Source of the DNA: an uncultured Acidimicrobiales bacterium
GTDB lineage: Bacteria > Actinomycetota > Acidimicrobiia > Acidimicrobiales > SHLQ01
DNA: 64,000 nt
Assembly (NCBI GenBank): GCA_938041035.1
Contig: CALHYX010000005.1
Location: 22,694-86,693, forward strand
Direction: 5' to 3'
How positions within the stretch are numbered: the first letter of the stretch is position 1; every line of letters begins with the position of its first letter. The notes beneath the pieces are model-generated. The model was not told where the DNA came from and did no database searches. It saw only the letters and a list, made by a program, of their open reading frames with translations. This document shows positions 43,490 through 52,625 of this stretch, in pieces. A program made the position numbers and the translations under genes.

Positions 43490-45550
43490 TCAGCGGCGTC
43501 CCTGCACCATCCGCCGCTTCTGCTCGACAAAGTCGACCAGCACGTAGTCACCGATGTCCTGGTTGGTGGTGAAGAACGCCCGACCACCGTTCATCTTCGA
43601 GATCGTCTCGATGAAGTGGGTGAGATAACTCGTCGCATCGAGCATGAAGGTGTTGATGCGGATGTCCTCTTTGGTGCACCGCTTCACCTCCTGCATCGTG
43701 AGGTCGACGGTCATCTGCGATGGCGGATAGCTGAAGTACGGGCGCCCGTCGGGTTCGAGGTGGGCGGTGGGTTCACCGTCGGTGATCATGATGATCTGCT
43801 TGGTGCCCGTCTGGCGGGCGAGCATGCGCCGGGCGAGCTGAAAACCGTGCTGCATGTTGGTGCCGTAGTCGTAGTCCCACGACACCGTCGGCAGGTCCTG
43901 CGGGTCGATCTCGTGAGCGACCGCGGCGAACGTCACGATGCCCATGAAGTCGCGGGGGTACTGACTGGTGATGAGCGCGTGCAGCGCCATCGCCACCTTC
44001 TTGGCCGGCACGAAGTTGTCCCGCATCGGCATCGAGAGCGACAGGTCGAGCATGAGCACGGTGGCCGAACGAACGGACTGTTCGGTGCGTTCGACCTCGA
44101 AATCGTCCGGCGTGAGTCGCACCGGCGTGCCCTGCCCCTGGCGGCGCACCGCGTTGCGCACCGTCTGTTGGATATCGAGGTTGAACGGGTCGCCGTACTC
44201 GTAGGGCTTGGTCGCATAGGCCCGTTCGTGACCGGTGCCGAGCGAATCGATGTTGTGCTTGCCGAGCTTGTCCTTCGAGAGCTTGCGGAAGATATCCGAC
44301 AGCGCGTTCTGACCAAGCTTGCGGATCGCCCGAGCCGTGAGCTCGTACCGCCCTTCTTTTTGCTGCACATAACCAGCGTCCTCGAGCATCTTCGCCAGTT
44401 CGGAGAGCCGTTCGAGGTTGTTGGCGGCATCGGGTCCGAGCAGCTCGCGGGCCCGGTCGAGGTCGACCTCGGCCAGGGCGCCCGGGTTGCGGGCTCCTTT
44501 GAGGAGATTCTCGAGCTGATCGAGATCGCCGAGGTCGCGGAACAGGTCGGCGGCCTGGCCCATGTTGAGGGGATCGTTCCCGGTGAACTCCTGGCTCTGC
44601 CCCCAGCCCATGCCGGGGAACATCTGTTGCAGACTCTCGCTGAGCTGTTGGGCCTGCCACCGCAGGTCCATGTCCTCGAGCAGCTGGTCGGACAGTTCCT
44701 GGAGCTGTTGGCGCTGCTCCGGCGTCATCGAGTTGAGCATTTGCTGCATTGCGGCCATGCGCGCCGCCATGACCTCGAGCAGCTCGTCGAGGGTCTGGGG
44801 GTTCTCGGGGAAGAAGTCGCCGTACTCCTCCATGAAGCCCTCGAAGTCCGGTTCGTTCCCGGCTTCGCGTTCGGCGATCATCTCGTTGAGCGCGGCCATC
44901 ATGTCCTTCATGCGGGCCATGTCCTCGGGCGACATGTTCTCCATGGCGCCCGACATCTGGTCGACGAATTGCTGCGTGAGTTGTTCGCGCAGCTGTTCCA
45001 TCAGCTCCTCGAACTGCTCGCGGGCCTCGGCGGAGGCGAACTCGTAGTCCTCGAGCGAACGCACCTGGCCGGCCAGATCCGGCGGCAACATATCGAGCTG
45101 CATCTGGCGTTTCGCCGACGACTGCTGTGCGAGTTCGGCACTGCGCCGGTCATCGTCGTCGGTGGCTTCGTCGTCGGCGAACGCACCGGCCTGCTGGGCG
45201 ATTTCGTCGAGCTTGTTCCGTTCGGTCTCGACCACTTCGCGCAGCGACTCGGCAATGTCGGAGTACACACCCCCGAGGTCGTACTGGTCGAGGGTTTCCT
45301 GCCGTCTCTGCTTGAGCTGTTCGAGCATCTCGCGCAGGCCCTGGAGGCGTTCGCCGTTCTGGTCGGTGAACCCATCGCGCAACATGCGGTTGAGCGCGCT
45401 GTTGAGGTCGCCGTGCTCCGCGAGCTCGTCGGTCATGGCGGCGAAGATGTCGTCGGCATCGATATCGAACCCGACCTGGGTGCCGTCCCAGGCGCTGTAC
45501 GTGAAAACGGGTGCGTCCCGATTCCGGCGCCGTCGTCTCCGTAGTCCCAT
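43490..45550 (-). CDS. VWA-domain protein, ChlD/BchD-like partner type
   Basis: This 686-residue protein has a long Glu/Gln/Met-rich coiled-coil-like N-terminal half and a C-terminal VWA domain with the MIDAS motif DLSLSM (D502, S504, S506), then a conserved Thr/Asp region MITDGEPTAH. It resembles mycobacterial Rv0959, which is encoded next to a magnesium-chelatase-like ATPase (Rv0958). In this genome the matching ATPase is about 13 kb away, at 58145. ATG 45550 follows the leaderless -10 box TACTGT by six bases. Probable role: a chaperone-like AAA-VWA complex. Confidence 0.85.
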   Translation of the reverse strand: MGLRRRRRRNRDAPVFTYSAWDGTQVGFDIDADDIFAAMTDELAEHGDLNSALNRMLRDGFTDQNGERLQGLREMLEQLKQRRQETLDQYDLGGVYSDIAESLREVVETERNKLDEIAQQAGAFADDEATDDDDRRSAELAQQSSAKRQMQLDMLPPDLAGQVRSLEDYEFASAEAREQFEELMEQLREQLTQQFVDQMSGAMENMSPEDMARMKDMMAALNEMIAEREAGNEPDFEGFMEEYGDFFPENPQTLDELLEVMAARMAAMQQMLNSMTPEQRQQLQELSDQLLEDMDLRWQAQQLSESLQQMFPGMGWGQSQEFTGNDPLNMGQAADLFRDLGDLDQLENLLKGARNPGALAEVDLDRARELLGPDAANNLERLSELAKMLEDAGYVQQKEGRYELTARAIRKLGQNALSDIFRKLSKDKLGKHNIDSLGTGHERAYATKPYEYGDPFNLDIQQTVRNAVRRQGQGTPVRLTPDDFEVERTEQSVRSATVLMLDLSLSMPMRDNFVPAKKVAMALHALITSQYPRDFMGIVTFAAVAHEIDPQDLPTVSWDYDYGTNMQHGFQLARRMLARQTGTKQIIMITDGEPTAHLEPDGRPYFSYPPSQMTVDLTMQEVKRCTKEDIRINTFMLDATSYLTHFIETISKMNGGRAFFTTNQDIGDYVLVDFVEQKRRMVQGRR

Positions 45551-45556
45551 AACGGC

Positions 45557-45562
45557 ACAGTA
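45557..45562 (-). promoter_or_regulatory. Leaderless -10 box for the VWA gene
   Basis: TACTGT on the minus strand ends six bases before ATG 45550. Confidence 0.45.
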
Positions 45563-45600
45563 GTGCGGTCACCCGGGTTGTACGCCTTCGACGGGCGGCC

Positions 45601-47814
45601 TCAGGCGCCGTTCTCGGACTGGTCGTCCGCCGAATCGTCGCCTTCAGGCGTGCGGGAGTCGTCGCGAACGTCGGACAATGCCGCGCCGACGCTGCCCCGG
45701 AAGCGGCGGAACAGCGACTCGCCCCGAGGTGCGGGGCGGTCAGGTCGAGCGGTCGAGGTATCGACGGCAAACATGGAACGGCGGCGAACCGCCGGCGCCC
45801 CGGCGGCCGGCCAGTCGCCGTCGAGCGGGGTGTCGCCGGCCGGAACGGGGTCGATGTCGAACAGGTCGCTGTGCGGATCGACGTCGTCGGAGGCAGCTGA
45901 TGCGATCGGCTCGCTCACCACCCGATCGGCAAAGTCGGCCCGGGACTCGGCAAACCGGTTCCGCGGCTGGCCGAGTCGGTGCGACAACAGGGTGTGTTCG
46001 AGTCCGACCAGCGGGTCGGGGTACTCCTCGGTGCGCCGGACTCGGCGGGCAAAGTCGCGCGGGCTCCGCGCCGCCGCGATGGTCTCGTCCAGCTGTTCAG
46101 CCGTGGCGGCGGGGTTCACCGACTCGGCCAATGGGCGCAGGTCGGCGACCGCGCCGCGCAGCTCGCCCGTGAGGCCGTCGAGTTCGTCGACCTTCTCGAT
46201 CGCGTCAGCATCGACGAGGTCCCGCAGCTCATCGACGCGGGCCTGCTGCCGAGACAACAGTGCATCAGCGTGCACGACGAAGTCATCGACGCTTTCGATC
46301 GCCGGTGCGTCGTCGGCGTCGGTGTCTCCGCCGATGAACTCGACCGACAGGGACTCGGGGTCGTCCGGTTCGTCTCCGGCGATCGAGACCCGGGTTACCG
46401 GCTTGGACCGATTCGGCGGTTCGGCGTTGATCCGCAGGTAGGCGACGACCGAGTCCTCCGCGGCCGCGGCTGCGGCTTCGTTCTCGTCGGCATCGCCCTG
46501 GTCAGCATCGTCCTGGTCGGCATCGACCGCGTCGGCATCGCTCTCTTCGGCACCGCTCTGCTCGGCACCGCCCAGGTCGGCTTCGCTCTCGGTGTCCGCC
46601 GCCAACGCCGGAGCGGCTTCGGCATCGGCACCGGCATCAGCATCATCGGCATCGGCAAAGGTCGGAGCGGTCGCGCCGCCGAGGACTCGGTGTCCATCAG
46701 CCGGCCAATCGTCGGGTTCGTCGGCAAAGACCGACACGCCTCGCTCGACGGCGTCATCACCGAAGCCCTCCCCGCTCTCGGCGGGGGCGGTGGTGATCGA
46801 TGCCGACAAGGCAGAGGAAGGCGGGGCAGAAGATGGGGCGGAGGGGTTAGAGGCGGGCGCGGCATCGACGTCGTCCTCGGTCCTTTCCGCCGCGATGCTC
46901 CAGCCGAAGCCGAGGAGAAACAGCAGCCCGAGGCCACCGCCCGCAAGGGCGAGGTTCTGTTGGCGTTTAGCGCCATCCGCGTCGTCGGCGAGCCCGGCGC
47001 TGAGCCCGGACTGCGACAGCTCGACGAGGCCGGCCGCGGCTCCCAGGCGGTCGGCGCGCACCATGGAAATCTGCTCCGCGGGTGCGCCGGCGAGGACCCC
47101 GTCTTCGATGCTTCGCAGGTCGCGCAGAAGGTCGGGGTCGATCACCCGATCGAGGCGCGGCTGCAACGCCGCCGGCGTCGTCAACTGGAGGGTGTCGAGC
47201 CACTGCGTGGTCGCGCTTCGGGCATCGGCCAGGCCGGCTACCTCGTTCGGCGCGGCCTCTCCAGCGGCGGCGGCGTTCAGGACGATCTCGAGTTCGGCAT
47301 CGACGTCTCGACGGAATTGGAGCAACGAGCCACCGGTGGTCGCCAACCGGGCGGAGGTGGCGTCGGGTAGGAGGTCGGGTTCGATTACCGCGGACCGGTC
47401 GACCAGCATCTCCAACACTTCATCGAACAGCGCCAGCCCGTCGGCGCGACCCACCTCGGTGCCATCGGCGAGGGCTTCGCGAGCTTCGGTGATCGTGGCC
47501 GCAACATCGTCCGTGCCGGTCAGATCGGCATCGGAGTCGGGGTTCGCGACGGCGGTGGGAAAGGAAGCCAGGGCTCGATCCGTCGCGGCCCGGGCGGCAG
47601 CGACATCAATGTCGGCCACGGTCGCCCACCGCTCATCCTGGATGGCGACGGCGACGTTGCGGTCCAAAATTATGGTGCTCACGGTCGCTTCGGCCCGATC
47701 GGCGCCGGCGTGCACGGCACCCCGGTTGCGATGGACGATTGCGACGACCGCGATGATGACGAGCGCTGTGGCAAGGGCCGCAAGCAGGATTCGATTCCGT
47801 AGTGTTCGCGTCAT
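45601..47814 (-). CDS. Large two-helix membrane protein, unknown function
   Basis: This 737-residue protein has an N-terminal membrane helix (about 7-27), a helical external domain of about 250 residues that resembles four-helix sensory domains, a second membrane helix around 290-310, and a very long Asp/Ala/Glu-rich cytoplasmic region. That region includes acidic repeats (DQDDADQGDADENEA) and a later helical, Arg-containing part. No kinase, cyclase or methyl-accepting motif is visible. It may be a receptor without a known output domain. The 100-base gap before the CaiB gene has no feature I recognise. Confidence 0.7.
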   Translation of the reverse strand: MTRTLRNRILLAALATALVIIAVVAIVHRNRGAVHAGADRAEATVSTIILDRNVAVAIQDERWATVADIDVAAARAATDRALASFPTAVANPDSDADLTGTDDVAATITEAREALADGTEVGRADGLALFDEVLEMLVDRSAVIEPDLLPDATSARLATTGGSLLQFRRDVDAELEIVLNAAAAGEAAPNEVAGLADARSATTQWLDTLQLTTPAALQPRLDRVIDPDLLRDLRSIEDGVLAGAPAEQISMVRADRLGAAAGLVELSQSGLSAGLADDADGAKRQQNLALAGGGLGLLFLLGFGWSIAAERTEDDVDAAPASNPSAPSSAPPSSALSASITTAPAESGEGFGDDAVERGVSVFADEPDDWPADGHRVLGGATAPTFADADDADAGADAEAAPALAADTESEADLGGAEQSGAEESDADAVDADQDDADQGDADENEAAAAAAEDSVVAYLRINAEPPNRSKPVTRVSIAGDEPDDPESLSVEFIGGDTDADDAPAIESVDDFVVHADALLSRQQARVDELRDLVDADAIEKVDELDGLTGELRGAVADLRPLAESVNPAATAEQLDETIAAARSPRDFARRVRRTEEYPDPLVGLEHTLLSHRLGQPRNRFAESRADFADRVVSEPIASAASDDVDPHSDLFDIDPVPAGDTPLDGDWPAAGAPAVRRRSMFAVDTSTARPDRPAPRGESLFRRFRGSVGAALSDVRDDSRTPEGDDSADDQSENGA

Positions 47815-47916
47815 CTCGATGTAGGTGTCCCGGCAACAACGACTGGTCGTGCTTCCATCGGCGCCGCGCCGTCGTGATTGAGGGCGTCCAGCCGGGAAAA
47901 CCCGCTCCGGCAGCCG

Positions 47917-50352
47917 CTATCGCAGAACGTCGGCGGCGGCGAACTCGGCGATTTCGGTGTCGTCGAAGCCGAGGAGGTCGCGCACCACCTCGCCCGTGTG
48001 TTGCCCCAGGGTTGGGCCGGGGTCAAAGAGCATGGCCGGCGTCGCGGAAAAGCGAGTCGGTGACGCATCGAATGGCACCCGACCCAGCGTCCGGTGGTCG
48101 AGTTCGCGAAAGAACTCCCGGTGCGCGAGTTGCGGGTCGGCGTGCAGGTCGCTCGCCCGGGCCACGAGACCAGCCGGTACGCCGGCCTCGATCAGGGTCT
48201 CGACCGCATCGGAGGCCTGACGCGTGCTCGCCCAGCGCCGCAATCGCTCACCCGTGTCCTCGCGGGACTCCGGGCCATCGGCGGTGAGGACCGCGTCGAG
48301 GCCCCGTCGCTGCTCGTCGGTTTCGCAGGAAACGGCGATGTACCGCTCGGCCCCGGCGGTGGCGAACACGCCATGGGGGCTACCCGACCCCGATACCTGC
48401 CCCGCCGGCGGCGCCGCGATGCCGGTGACCGAGCTGGCGATGACCTCGGGCTCGAGAAACTGCAAGGTCGCTTCGATCTGGGAAACATCGATGAGCTGGC
48501 CCGCGCCCGTGGCGTTGCGGTGCCGGATGGCCGCGGCGAGCGCGGCCACCGCGAACCGAGGCGTCACGAAGTCGGTGTAGGGACCCCACGGCCCAACCGG
48601 TGGCCGGTCGGGCCAGCCGGTCACCGCAAAGAAGCCGGACAACGCCGCGCCCTGCTGCCCGAATCCGGTGTACAGCTTCTCCGGGCCGGTCTGACCCCGC
48701 AGCGACGTCGACAACACGATCAGGTCGGGACGAGCCGAACGCAGCGCCTCGTAGCCAACCCCCAACCGGTCGAGCGCACCCGGGGTCATGTTCTCGACGA
48801 CCACGTCGGCCCATCCGACCAACCGGTGCAGAATCCGACGGCCGTCGTCGGTCCCGAGGTCGACGCCAAGACTGAGTTTGTTGGTGTTGAAATTCGCCGG
48901 CGCATGGCCGTTCTCCAGAGGTGGTGCCCCCTCGAGGAACGGCGGAAGAAACCGCAGGTTGTCCGGTTTGGTGATCGACTCGACCTTGACGGTGGTCGCG
49001 CCGTGATCCGCGAGACATTTCGAGATGTAGGGACCAGCTGCCGCCCACGTGAGATCCGCCACCTTCAACCCGGCGAAGACCGGTCCTCGACCGGGTCGGT
49101 TGGGTTCGGCCGGGCAGGCGGGCACCCGCGGCCGCTCGAGTAGACGCTGGTCGGCGCCGAGCGTCGGAGCCGGCGTCGGTTCGGCCACCAGAGGCGTGCC
49201 CGACAGCCGAGCCCACACCGGAGCATGGGTGTGGTGGTCGGTCGCGACCCAGTAGTTGCGGGCGCGGAGCTGTTCGTCGGCGAGGACGTCCACGGTCGTG
49301 GCGATCGGAGCCAACAGCACCCGTTCGGCGAACGCCCGCCGATGAAGTTCGGCCTTGGTCCGCGTAGCCAACCAGGTACGAAGGGCGGCGAATCCGCGCT
49401 CGAGGTCTGCCGCGGCAACCGACCCGGCCCGCACGTCGGTGACAAACGTTCCCCACGACAGCTGTTCGAGGGGCGGGTCGAGAAGCCCATCGGCCGCCAC
49501 CCACCCCATCAGCATCGCAAAGCTCCGCTGGGTAACCGGCCCCAGAACGGGTGGGGTGACCACCACGTGGCCGTCGGCCACCGCCTCGACCCCCGGCGCG
49601 CGAACGTCGCCCAGCGAGGACGTCCGTTCGTTCGCCCGTTCATCGCCCGAGGCAACCGGGTCGCGCCCGGTCAGCGGCGGGTACCCGGTCACGTTCATCA
49701 GCGTCCAGATAACGGCCTCCCGAGCCGACGTGTCGAGGTGTTGGCCGCGCCCGGACCGATCGCGTTCGTAGAGCGCGATCACCGTGTCGGCCGCGGCAAC
49801 GCCGGCGCCCTGGAAGAACGACTGCGGATATCCCAGCGGAAGGGGCGGGCGGTCGCGGTCACCCTGCATCGCCACCCGCCCCGCGGTCGCCTCTACGACG
49901 ATGTCGGCGCTCGGCCACTCGGCGTGGGGGCCCGTGCAGCCGCACGGTGTTATGGAGGTGTGCACGAGGTGCTCGTACCGTCGGTCGAGCCGCTCGAGGT
50001 CGAGCTCGCGGCGACGCGACGAGTCGAACGACTCGACCACGACATCGGCCCCGGCGAGCAGCCGATCGAGTCGGTCGAGACCGTCAGAATCGTCGAGGTC
50101 GAGGACCACGCTGCGCTTGCCGCGGCCCATCGCGGCCCAGAACGCGGAGGTGCCATCGGGCAGCAGAGGCGGGTGGCGACGAGCGGGCGTACCACCGGGG
50201 GGCTCGACCTTGATCACCTCGGCCCCGAGGTCGGCGAGGATGCGGCCGCACAGATCGCCGCGTTGGTCGGTCAGATCGACGACCCGTATCCCGAGAAGCG
50301 GCGGTGCCGACCCCGTCCGGGGTCGATGGGCTTCGGAGCTCGGCGCGGGCAT
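47917..50352 (-). CDS. Double-length CaiB/BaiF class III CoA-transferase
   Basis: This 811-residue protein consists of two class III CoA-transferase units in tandem. Each opens with a GLKVADLT/GIRVVDLT-type strand and a DLGAEVIKVEPP or DHGATTVKVES motif, and contains a WADVVVENMTPGALDRLG-like segment. The normal family member is about 400 residues and dimerises as interlocked rings, so the fusion would make a covalent dimer. In the first half an Asp (SADIVVEATAG) could be the catalytic residue; the second half has TGFGQQGAALSG there, with no Asp. The start follows a leaderless -10 box (TAGGGT, 50359-50364). Confidence 0.85.
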   Translation of the reverse strand: MPAPSSEAHRPRTGSAPPLLGIRVVDLTDQRGDLCGRILADLGAEVIKVEPPGGTPARRHPPLLPDGTSAFWAAMGRGKRSVVLDLDDSDGLDRLDRLLAGADVVVESFDSSRRRELDLERLDRRYEHLVHTSITPCGCTGPHAEWPSADIVVEATAGRVAMQGDRDRPPLPLGYPQSFFQGAGVAAADTVIALYERDRSGRGQHLDTSAREAVIWTLMNVTGYPPLTGRDPVASGDERANERTSSLGDVRAPGVEAVADGHVVVTPPVLGPVTQRSFAMLMGWVAADGLLDPPLEQLSWGTFVTDVRAGSVAAADLERGFAALRTWLATRTKAELHRRAFAERVLLAPIATTVDVLADEQLRARNYWVATDHHTHAPVWARLSGTPLVAEPTPAPTLGADQRLLERPRVPACPAEPNRPGRGPVFAGLKVADLTWAAAGPYISKCLADHGATTVKVESITKPDNLRFLPPFLEGAPPLENGHAPANFNTNKLSLGVDLGTDDGRRILHRLVGWADVVVENMTPGALDRLGVGYEALRSARPDLIVLSTSLRGQTGPEKLYTGFGQQGAALSGFFAVTGWPDRPPVGPWGPYTDFVTPRFAVAALAAAIRHRNATGAGQLIDVSQIEATLQFLEPEVIASSVTGIAAPPAGQVSGSGSPHGVFATAGAERYIAVSCETDEQRRGLDAVLTADGPESREDTGERLRRWASTRQASDAVETLIEAGVPAGLVARASDLHADPQLAHREFFRELDHRTLGRVPFDASPTRFSATPAMLFDPGPTLGQHTGEVVRDLLGFDDTEIAEFAAADVLR

Positions 50353-50358
50353 CCGCCG

Positions 50359-50364
50359 ACCCTA
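50359..50364 (-). promoter_or_regulatory. Leaderless -10 box for the CoA-transferase
   Basis: TAGGGT on the minus strand ends six bases before ATG 50352. The rest of the 153-base divergent gap shows no other clear motif. Confidence 0.45.
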
Positions 50365-50505
50365 GCGACCGGCGCGCCGCCGTCGAGTAGAGCTTCCGAC
50401 GCTGCCGGGTGGCACGACGGCGGGTGGGCCACGTACGTTCCAGAGGCGGACGTCGTCGGACACGGCGAGGTTCACGCGACCACCACCACCCGACCAGGAG
50501 TCACC

Positions 50506-51354
50506 ATGCCAATCAACCCAGACGCGATCGGCGCCGAGGGCACGCCGGGCGAGTTCAGCTGGACCTCCAAGGACTCCCTGCTCTACGCGCTCAGCGTCGG
50601 GGCCGGAGTCGAGGACCCCACCGGCGCTGAACTCGAATTCACCACGGAGAACACCAACGGGGTCGATCAGGTGGCCCTTCCCACCCAGGCGGTCGTGCTC
50701 GGTGGCGGCGGCAAACCGCCCGACTTCGGCGACTACAACCCGGTGTTTCTCGTGCACGGCGAACAGGCGATCCAGCTGCATCAACCGTTGCCGGTCGCGG
50801 CGACGGCCACCTCGGTCAGCCGGGTCGCCGACATCATCGACAAGAGCAAGGCCTGCCTGGTGAAGCTCGAGTCCAACGTGTCCGACACCGATGGCAACCC
50901 CTTGTGGACGTCGACCACCACCCTGTTCATCCGCGGTGAGGGCGGCTGGGGTCTCGAGCGCGAGAAGGAGCCGCCGCGCAACGTGGCCCCGGACCGCGAC
51001 CCCGACAAGGTCGTGAGCTACCAGACCCGCGCCGACCAGGCGCTGCTCTACCGGCTCAACGGCGATCGCAACCCGCTGCACAGCGACCAGAGCTTCGCCG
51101 AGGCAGCCGGCTTCCCGAAGCCGATCCTCCACGGCCTGTGCTCGTACGGTTTCACCGGCCGAGCCCTGCTGCACGCCATGTGCGACGGCGACACCAGCCG
51201 GTTCAAGGGCATGGACGCCCGCTTCTCGACGCCGGTGATGCCCGGCGACCAGCTCGACGTGAAGGTCTGGGACAACGGCGACGGCACTGCGATCTTCCAG
51301 ACCTGGGTCGGCGACAACGTGGTGATCAACAACGGCGGCCTCACCTACGAGTGA
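50506..51354 (+). CDS. MaoC-like enoyl-CoA hydratase (hydratase 2 type)
   Basis: This 282-residue double hot-dog protein has the hydratase-2 motif in GDRNPLHSD (D187, N189, H192), followed by FPKPILHGLCSYGFTGRAL. It probably hydrates 2-enoyl-CoA to (R)-3-hydroxyacyl-CoA in side-chain or fatty-acid breakdown. ATG 50506 has GGAG five bases upstream. It diverges from the CoA-transferase, so the two may share an acyl-CoA pathway, and it overlaps the GH1-like gene start by GTGA. Confidence 0.88.
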   Translation: MPINPDAIGAEGTPGEFSWTSKDSLLYALSVGAGVEDPTGAELEFTTENTNGVDQVALPTQAVVLGGGGKPPDFGDYNPVFLVHGEQAIQLHQPLPVAATATSVSRVADIIDKSKACLVKLESNVSDTDGNPLWTSTTTLFIRGEGGWGLEREKEPPRNVAPDRDPDKVVSYQTRADQALLYRLNGDRNPLHSDQSFAEAAGFPKPILHGLCSYGFTGRALLHAMCDGDTSRFKGMDARFSTPVMPGDQLDVKVWDNGDGTAIFQTWVGDNVVINNGGLTYE

Positions 51355-52541
51355 TCGACCTCTCGTCCTTCCCCGAGGGGTTCTGGTTTGGTTGCACATC
51401 GTCGTCGGTCGGGGCCGAAGGTGTCGCCCCCGCCGCCGACTGGTCGCGCTGGGTGCGCGAGCACCGGGCCCCACCGGCCGATGAGGGAAGCGGCTTCGGC
51501 CGCGACTTTCGCAACGATCTTCGCCAGCTGGCCGAATTCGGGCTCACCCATCAGCGCATCACGGTCGAGTGGGCACGCATCGAGCCGTACCCGGGCCAAG
51601 TCGATCGCGACGAGCTCGATCGCTACCGGCTGTTGTTCGAAGCCGCCGTGGAGGCCGGCATCAAACCATGGGCGACGCTGGTCAACGGCACGTTGCCCGG
51701 TTGGTTCAGCGAGGACCAGCGCGGGTTTCGCGAGCCCAGCAACGTCGGCGGCCCGTGGGCTCGTCACATCGACCGCGTCGGCGAACTCCTCGGCGACCTG
51801 TGCGTCGGCTGGGTCCCCATCGAAGACCCGGTGGGTATGGCGTTGCGCGGCCACATGGTTGGCAATCGACCGCCGGGAATCAGCGACCCGCTGATCGCTC
51901 GGGAAGCCGTAGAGGGTGCACTCGCGGCGACGTGGGAAGCGTGGCGGCTGCTGCGTTCGGGCGACCCGCTGGTCATGGCGGTATTCGGTCTTCCCACCCT
52001 GTTCGCCGCCGACGATGCCGCCCTCGACGAGCGGCGGCGCTGGGAGGACACGATCTGGTCCAGCTGGATCGACGCGATCGCCGAGGGCAAGGTCGCACTG
52101 CCCGGTCGGTCGGTCATCGAGCGCGAGGACTACATCGGCGCGTTCGACGTCGTCGGCGTGAGTTTCGATCATCCGGTCTCGGTGCATGCCGACGGCTCGT
52201 TCGCCCCGTACCCGAGCGATGGCCGCACCGATGGATCGGGGTTCGTGCCGCTCCCCGAGGAACTCGGCGTCGTGCTGCACCGCGTGGCCGAACAACTCCC
52301 CGGCAAGGACCTGGCGATCGGGTCCACCGGTGTCTCGACCGACGACGACTCGTGGCGCGCCGAACTGATGAGCGAGACCCTCGATCAGGCCCACATCGCC
52401 CTCGACGATGGCATTGCCCTGCGCGGACTGTTCTGGGACACCGCGTTCGACGGCTACAGCTGGCTGCACGGCTTCGAGCACCCACGCGGTCTGATCGATC
52501 GGGCGCGCAACCCCAAGGACAGCCTGCTGTCGCTGCGGTAA
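51351..52541 (+). CDS. Glycoside hydrolase family 1-like protein with altered active site
   Basis: This 396-residue protein has the GH1 barrel landmarks FPEGFWFGCTSSSVGAEG, ITVEWARIEP and NPKDSL near the end. The acid/base motif, normally T-x-N-E-P, reads P-I-E-D-P (157-161), and the nucleophile segment, normally I/VTENG, reads AIGSTGVST. Both catalytic glutamates therefore appear replaced, so ordinary beta-glucosidase chemistry is doubtful. The GTG start overlaps the MaoC stop, which is an odd partner for a sugar hydrolase. Confidence 0.78.
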   Translation: MIDLSSFPEGFWFGCTSSSVGAEGVAPAADWSRWVREHRAPPADEGSGFGRDFRNDLRQLAEFGLTHQRITVEWARIEPYPGQVDRDELDRYRLLFEAAVEAGIKPWATLVNGTLPGWFSEDQRGFREPSNVGGPWARHIDRVGELLGDLCVGWVPIEDPVGMALRGHMVGNRPPGISDPLIAREAVEGALAATWEAWRLLRSGDPLVMAVFGLPTLFAADDAALDERRRWEDTIWSSWIDAIAEGKVALPGRSVIEREDYIGAFDVVGVSFDHPVSVHADGSFAPYPSDGRTDGSGFVPLPEELGVVLHRVAEQLPGKDLAIGSTGVSTDDDSWRAELMSETLDQAHIALDDGIALRGLFWDTAFDGYSWLHGFEHPRGLIDRARNPKDSLLSLR

Positions 52542-52625
52542 CACCACCTGGACGTTGTGACTACGCCGTACCCATCGGATAGCAATGTCGGGGCGGGCGC
52601 GCCGCCGCCCATACGAGGGGAAACC

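Noticed and set aside
43616..45544. 642-codon plus-strand open frame opposite the VWA gene
   Set aside because: Leu/His/Glu-rich antisense of the coiled-coil coding region, with no supporting motif or start signal.
48689..48699. Partial palindrome (GGTCTGACCCC) in the CoA-transferase gene
   Set aside because: It is incomplete, lacks the conserved flanks and lies within conserved coding sequence, so it is probably chance.
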